A stretch of 64,000 bases of DNA. It comes from Cyclobacteriaceae bacterium. Its GTDB lineage: Bacteria > Bacteroidota > Bacteroidia > Cytophagales > Cyclobacteriaceae. Positions 61,757 through 64,000 of this stretch are shown piece by piece. The DNA is taken from NCBI GenBank assembly GCA_003565295.1, contig PXCO01000403.1, positions 45,657 to 109,656 on the forward strand, in the 5' to 3' direction. The position numbers and the translations under genes were made by a program. How positions within the stretch are numbered: the stretch's first letter is position 1; each line of letters opens with the position of its first letter. The notes under the pieces were generated by a model, which worked only from the letters and a program-made list of their open reading frames with translations, did not search any database and was not told where the DNA came from.

Positions 61757-62899
61757 TTAATGGTCTTTTACCAATCTGATTCCTGAAAATTGCCATTGGG
61801 CTTCCGGCCCGAAGAAATTCCTATAAGAAACTCTGGAATGATGGGGGGAGGTAGCTACGGAGGCCCCTCTAAGTACCATCTGGTTAATCATAAACTTGCC
61901 ATTGTATTCTCCTATGGCCCCCGGAGCCTTCTGGTACCGGGGATAAGGAAGGTACGCTGATTGTGTCCATTCCCATCTGCTTCCCCAATCAAAGGAGGGT
62001 GCAGCTGCTTCCCATTCAAACTCTGTAGGCAGTCTATACCCTGCCCATTCCGCAAATGCAGCAGCCTCATAAAAAGACACATGGGCCACAGGAGCATCGG
62101 GAATCAGCGCTTTGGTGCCTTGGAGGGTATATACGGAATAGCTGTCTTGATTTTTTTCCCAATAGAGGGGCGCTTCCCTTCCTGTTTGTAGTACCCATGC
62201 CCAGCCGTCGGCATGCCAAAAATTGCTGTTTCGATAACCTCCATCTTTAATAAACTCCTCAAAATCAGCATTACTGACCAATTTGTCTGCGATGGCATAA
62301 GGTTCAAGGAAAACCTCATGAAACCCCAATTCGTTATCATAACAAAACCCTTCCCCTTGAAATCCGATTTTATGCATTCCACTTGGCATCTCTATCCAAT
62401 CCTCCTCATATAGGTTTGGATACTCCCCGATATCATTCACAGAAGGTCTGAGCGGGTTGAAATAAAGGTTGTATTTTAAATCGGTCAGCAAAAGTTCCTG
62501 GTGCTGCTGCTCATGGTGTAAACCTAATGTTACCAAATCGGCTAATTCACCTTCATCACCATCCTCCAATAGACTACTCATGGCGGCATCTACATACTTC
62601 CGGTATGCAAAAACTTCTTTGACCGTGGGCCTGCTGATTAAGCCCCTGTGGGCTCTAGGTACGCGTTCCCCAACATTGTTGTAATAACTATTAAAGAGAA
62701 AACTGTAATCCTGATGAAATAACCGATACGATTTTTGATGAGGAACCAACACAAAGGTCTCAAAAAACCAGGTGGTGTGAGCAAGGTGCCATTTTACCGG
62801 ACTCACGAATTCCTCTGCTTGTAGGCCAAAGTCCTCATTTTGAAGATCTTGGCATAAGGACAGGGTATACCCCCTCACGTTCAAATAATTGTTTAGCAT
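61757..62899 (-). CDS. egtB: Ergothioneine synthase EgtB (iron-dependent sulfoxide synthase)
   Basis: A 380-residue protein. The N-terminal DinB-like domain carries the iron-binding histidines: WHLAHTTWFFE (His38/His41) and the HxxxHxE motif H129-x3-H133-x-E135 in LGLHHEQQHQELLL. The C-terminal half is a formylglycine-generating-enzyme-type domain (YRLPTEFEWEAAAPSFDWGSRWEWTQSAY in part). EgtB joins hercynine to a cysteine-containing thiol using oxygen. Because EgtA and EgtC genes are not nearby, it may use cysteine directly as in some bacteria (inference). It heads the egtB-egtD operon. Confidence 0.92.
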   Translation of the reverse strand: MLNNYLNVRGYTLSLCQDLQNEDFGLQAEEFVSPVKWHLAHTTWFFETFVLVPHQKSYRLFHQDYSFLFNSYYNNVGERVPRAHRGLISRPTVKEVFAYRKYVDAAMSSLLEDGDEGELADLVTLGLHHEQQHQELLLTDLKYNLYFNPLRPSVNDIGEYPNLYEEDWIEMPSGMHKIGFQGEGFCYDNELGFHEVFLEPYAIADKLVSNADFEEFIKDGGYRNSNFWHADGWAWVLQTGREAPLYWEKNQDSYSVYTLQGTKALIPDAPVAHVSFYEAAAFAEWAGYRLPTEFEWEAAAPSFDWGSRWEWTQSAYLPYPRYQKAPGAIGEYNGKFMINQMVLRGASVATSPHHSRVSYRNFFGPEAQWQFSGIRLVKDH

Positions 62900-62941
62900 A
62901 TATTAATAAGGTTGGTGTCATTTTGCTCCTCAAATATTATG

Positions 62942-63883
62942 CTATGGATTTTTGCCTATATGCAAAAGTGCATCACCGGAATTGACCACTGGGGAATTGT
63001 TCAATCCTATCACATAACCATCTGAAGTGTTTTTGACAGGCACCTTTACCTGCCCATAGGGGTCTGAAATCTTTGCCAACATTTGTCCTTTCTTCACCTG
63101 ATCCCCAATGCTTACCGTGGGAATGAAAATCCCTGAAATTTTAGCCCTAATCCAGGAACTTTCTTTTAGCCTCAATGTTTTGCCCGGCGCAATATCGTCT
63201 TCAGTCACCCCCGTTTGTTTCAGCAATCTTCTTATCCCTAAGATGCCTTCCTCCACCGATAAACTATCTAATCGCATGGATTCCCCCCCTTCAAACACTA
63301 ATATGGATTTCTTGGATTTGTACGCCTCCTTCCTGAAGGATTTGTCTATCATGGAGGAATTGAGGGTAAAGGGCGCGGCAAAAGCCTCCGCAAGTTGCAG
63401 TCCCTTTTTATCTTTGTAATCCACCCTGATTTGGGGAAAATTGGTCAGCATCCGCCCACCCGTATGAAAGTCAACGCCAAAATCAATCTGTGGGATAATC
63501 TCATTGGTCAGAATATGGGCAATTTGTGAGGCTAGTGAACCTTTGCTACTTCCCGGGAAACTACGGTTTAAATCCCTCCCATCAGGAAAGGTTCTGGCAT
63601 TGCTCAAAAACCCATATATATTTACCAATGGCATCAAGATCAAACTCCCTTTCACTGGTTTAAGGAGTTCCTCTTCCAGTAACCGTTTTACAGTGACCAC
63701 TCCATTGATCTCGTCCCCGTGCACCCCCCCGCTTATCAATACCGTAGGCCCTTCATCCTTTGCCCTTTGGATGAACACCGGTAAATCGATCAAGGTGTGG
63801 GTGGGCAATCTTGCGATAGCAATGTTAATATTTATGGATTGGCCCGGCCTGATCCGTATGCCATTGATAATCATCTCTTTCAT
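62942..63883 (-). CDS. Succinylglutamate desuccinylase/aspartoacylase-family protein
   Basis: A 313-residue zinc peptidase-like hydrolase (M14 superfamily). ATG 63883 gives MKEMIINGIRIRPGQSIN; the extra upstream codons run into the dispersed repeat. Zinc ligands are in SGGVHGDEINGVVTVKRL (His, Glu) and IDFGVDFHTGGRM (His), with LMPLVNIYGFLSNARTFPDGRDLNRSF typical of the family. The C-terminal ~90 residues form a beta-sandwich domain. The substrate may be an N-acyl amino acid, but this is not readable; in many genomes such genes lie beside rimK-like ligases, which are absent here. Confidence 0.85.
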   Translation of the reverse strand: MKEMIINGIRIRPGQSININIAIARLPTHTLIDLPVFIQRAKDEGPTVLISGGVHGDEINGVVTVKRLLEEELLKPVKGSLILMPLVNIYGFLSNARTFPDGRDLNRSFPGSSKGSLASQIAHILTNEIIPQIDFGVDFHTGGRMLTNFPQIRVDYKDKKGLQLAEAFAAPFTLNSSMIDKSFRKEAYKSKKSILVFEGGESMRLDSLSVEEGILGIRRLLKQTGVTEDDIAPGKTLRLKESSWIRAKISGIFIPTVSIGDQVKKGQMLAKISDPYGQVKVPVKNTSDGYVIGLNNSPVVNSGDALLHIGKNP

Positions 63884-63985
63884 CTGTTTATAATTTTTTT
63901 TTAGTGGGCAGATGGAATCTCGCACGTATTATAATCGTCCCACTGTGTGTCGCTTGCGTCGTGCCCGATTTCATGTGTTTATAAT
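63884..63985 (-). repeat. Dispersed intergenic repeat, copy C
   Basis: On the minus strand this reads ATTATAAACACATGAAATCG (near 63985-63963), the core GCACGACGCAAGCGACACAC, then GCGAGATTCCATCTG, and ends in AAATTATAAACAG directly before ATG 63883. The core matches copies A (21157) and B1/B2 (51000-51257). The gene's start codon is therefore formed at the repeat boundary. Confidence 0.7.
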
Positions 63986-64000
63986 TGATTTTTATTTGCC

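Noticed and set aside
1..64000. tRNA, rRNA, CRISPR, prophage, insertion sequence or plasmid functions
   Set aside because: I looked for T-loop and acceptor patterns, regularly spaced repeats, transposase and integrase motifs and found none.

Overview
The window looks like chromosomal DNA of a member of the Bacteroidota, most likely Cytophagales, family Cyclobacteriaceae (relatives of Cyclobacterium, Algoriphagus or Echinicola). The reasons are a SusC/SusD pair, a type IX secretion cargo with a gliding-motility-type C-terminal domain followed by a PorP/SprF-like gene, a LytS/LytTR two-component pair, YfhO, menaquinone genes, moderate GC with AT-rich intergenic DNA, few Shine-Dalgarno sequences, and promoter-like TTG-N19-TAnnTTTG motifs. 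I saw no tRNA, rRNA, CRISPR array, insertion sequence or prophage. Most of the window is ordinary chromosomal gene content.

Layout. 1-1559: end of a probable outer-membrane protein gene and an SGNH-hydrolase lipoprotein. 1595-5748: surface-polysaccharide genes (two glycosyltransferases; a response regulator directly abutting a sugar transferase that carries a degenerate receiver domain). 6144-12953: a NIPSNAP protein, then a minus-strand amino-sugar-like locus (TPR lipoprotein, ROK kinase, cupin, NagX/HGSNAT-like acetyltransferase, GH20-like hydrolase) ending in a decayed second acetyltransferase gene. 13011-18556: housekeeping genes (PspC-like, glycosyltransferase, YbaB, HisS, phosphodiesterase, pyruvate dehydrogenase E1 beta). 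18635-25510: TonB-dependent-receptor-like barrel, LytS/LytTR, a lipoprotein and Ffh. 25966-32173: an orphan small gene, the 1454-residue secreted protein and its PorP/SprF partner. 32269-39287: a second polysaccharide cluster (YfhO, methyltransferase, glycosyltransferases, flippase). 39339-45998: isocitrate dehydrogenase, enoyl-CoA hydratase, aldo/keto reductase, MenB, MenE, a DUF2141 protein and a 2OG-Fe(II) oxygenase. 46136-48112: an unknown protein and a two-gene operon for an XRE/S24 repressor behind a long inverted repeat. 48398-59031: two Tat-type aminotransferases flanking an AEC permease and a sialidase-like protein, then a lipoprotein/SusD/SusC operon. 59609-63883: Crp/Fnr regulator and DoxX, ergothioneine genes egtB-egtD, and an aspartoacylase-family protein.

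Items that deserve attention: the pseudo-receiver/sugar-transferase fusion with a four-cysteine insert beside an intact receiver; the 19/20-bp inverted repeat upstream of the XRE/S24 operon; the two Tat-signal aminotransferases; a dispersed intergenic repeat that in three places lies just 5' of a gene in the same relative orientation; and the newly read acetyltransferase pseudogene at 7021-7320. No single obviously novel defence or biosynthetic system was found. All functional calls come from reading translated sequence and remembered family motifs; no database search was run.
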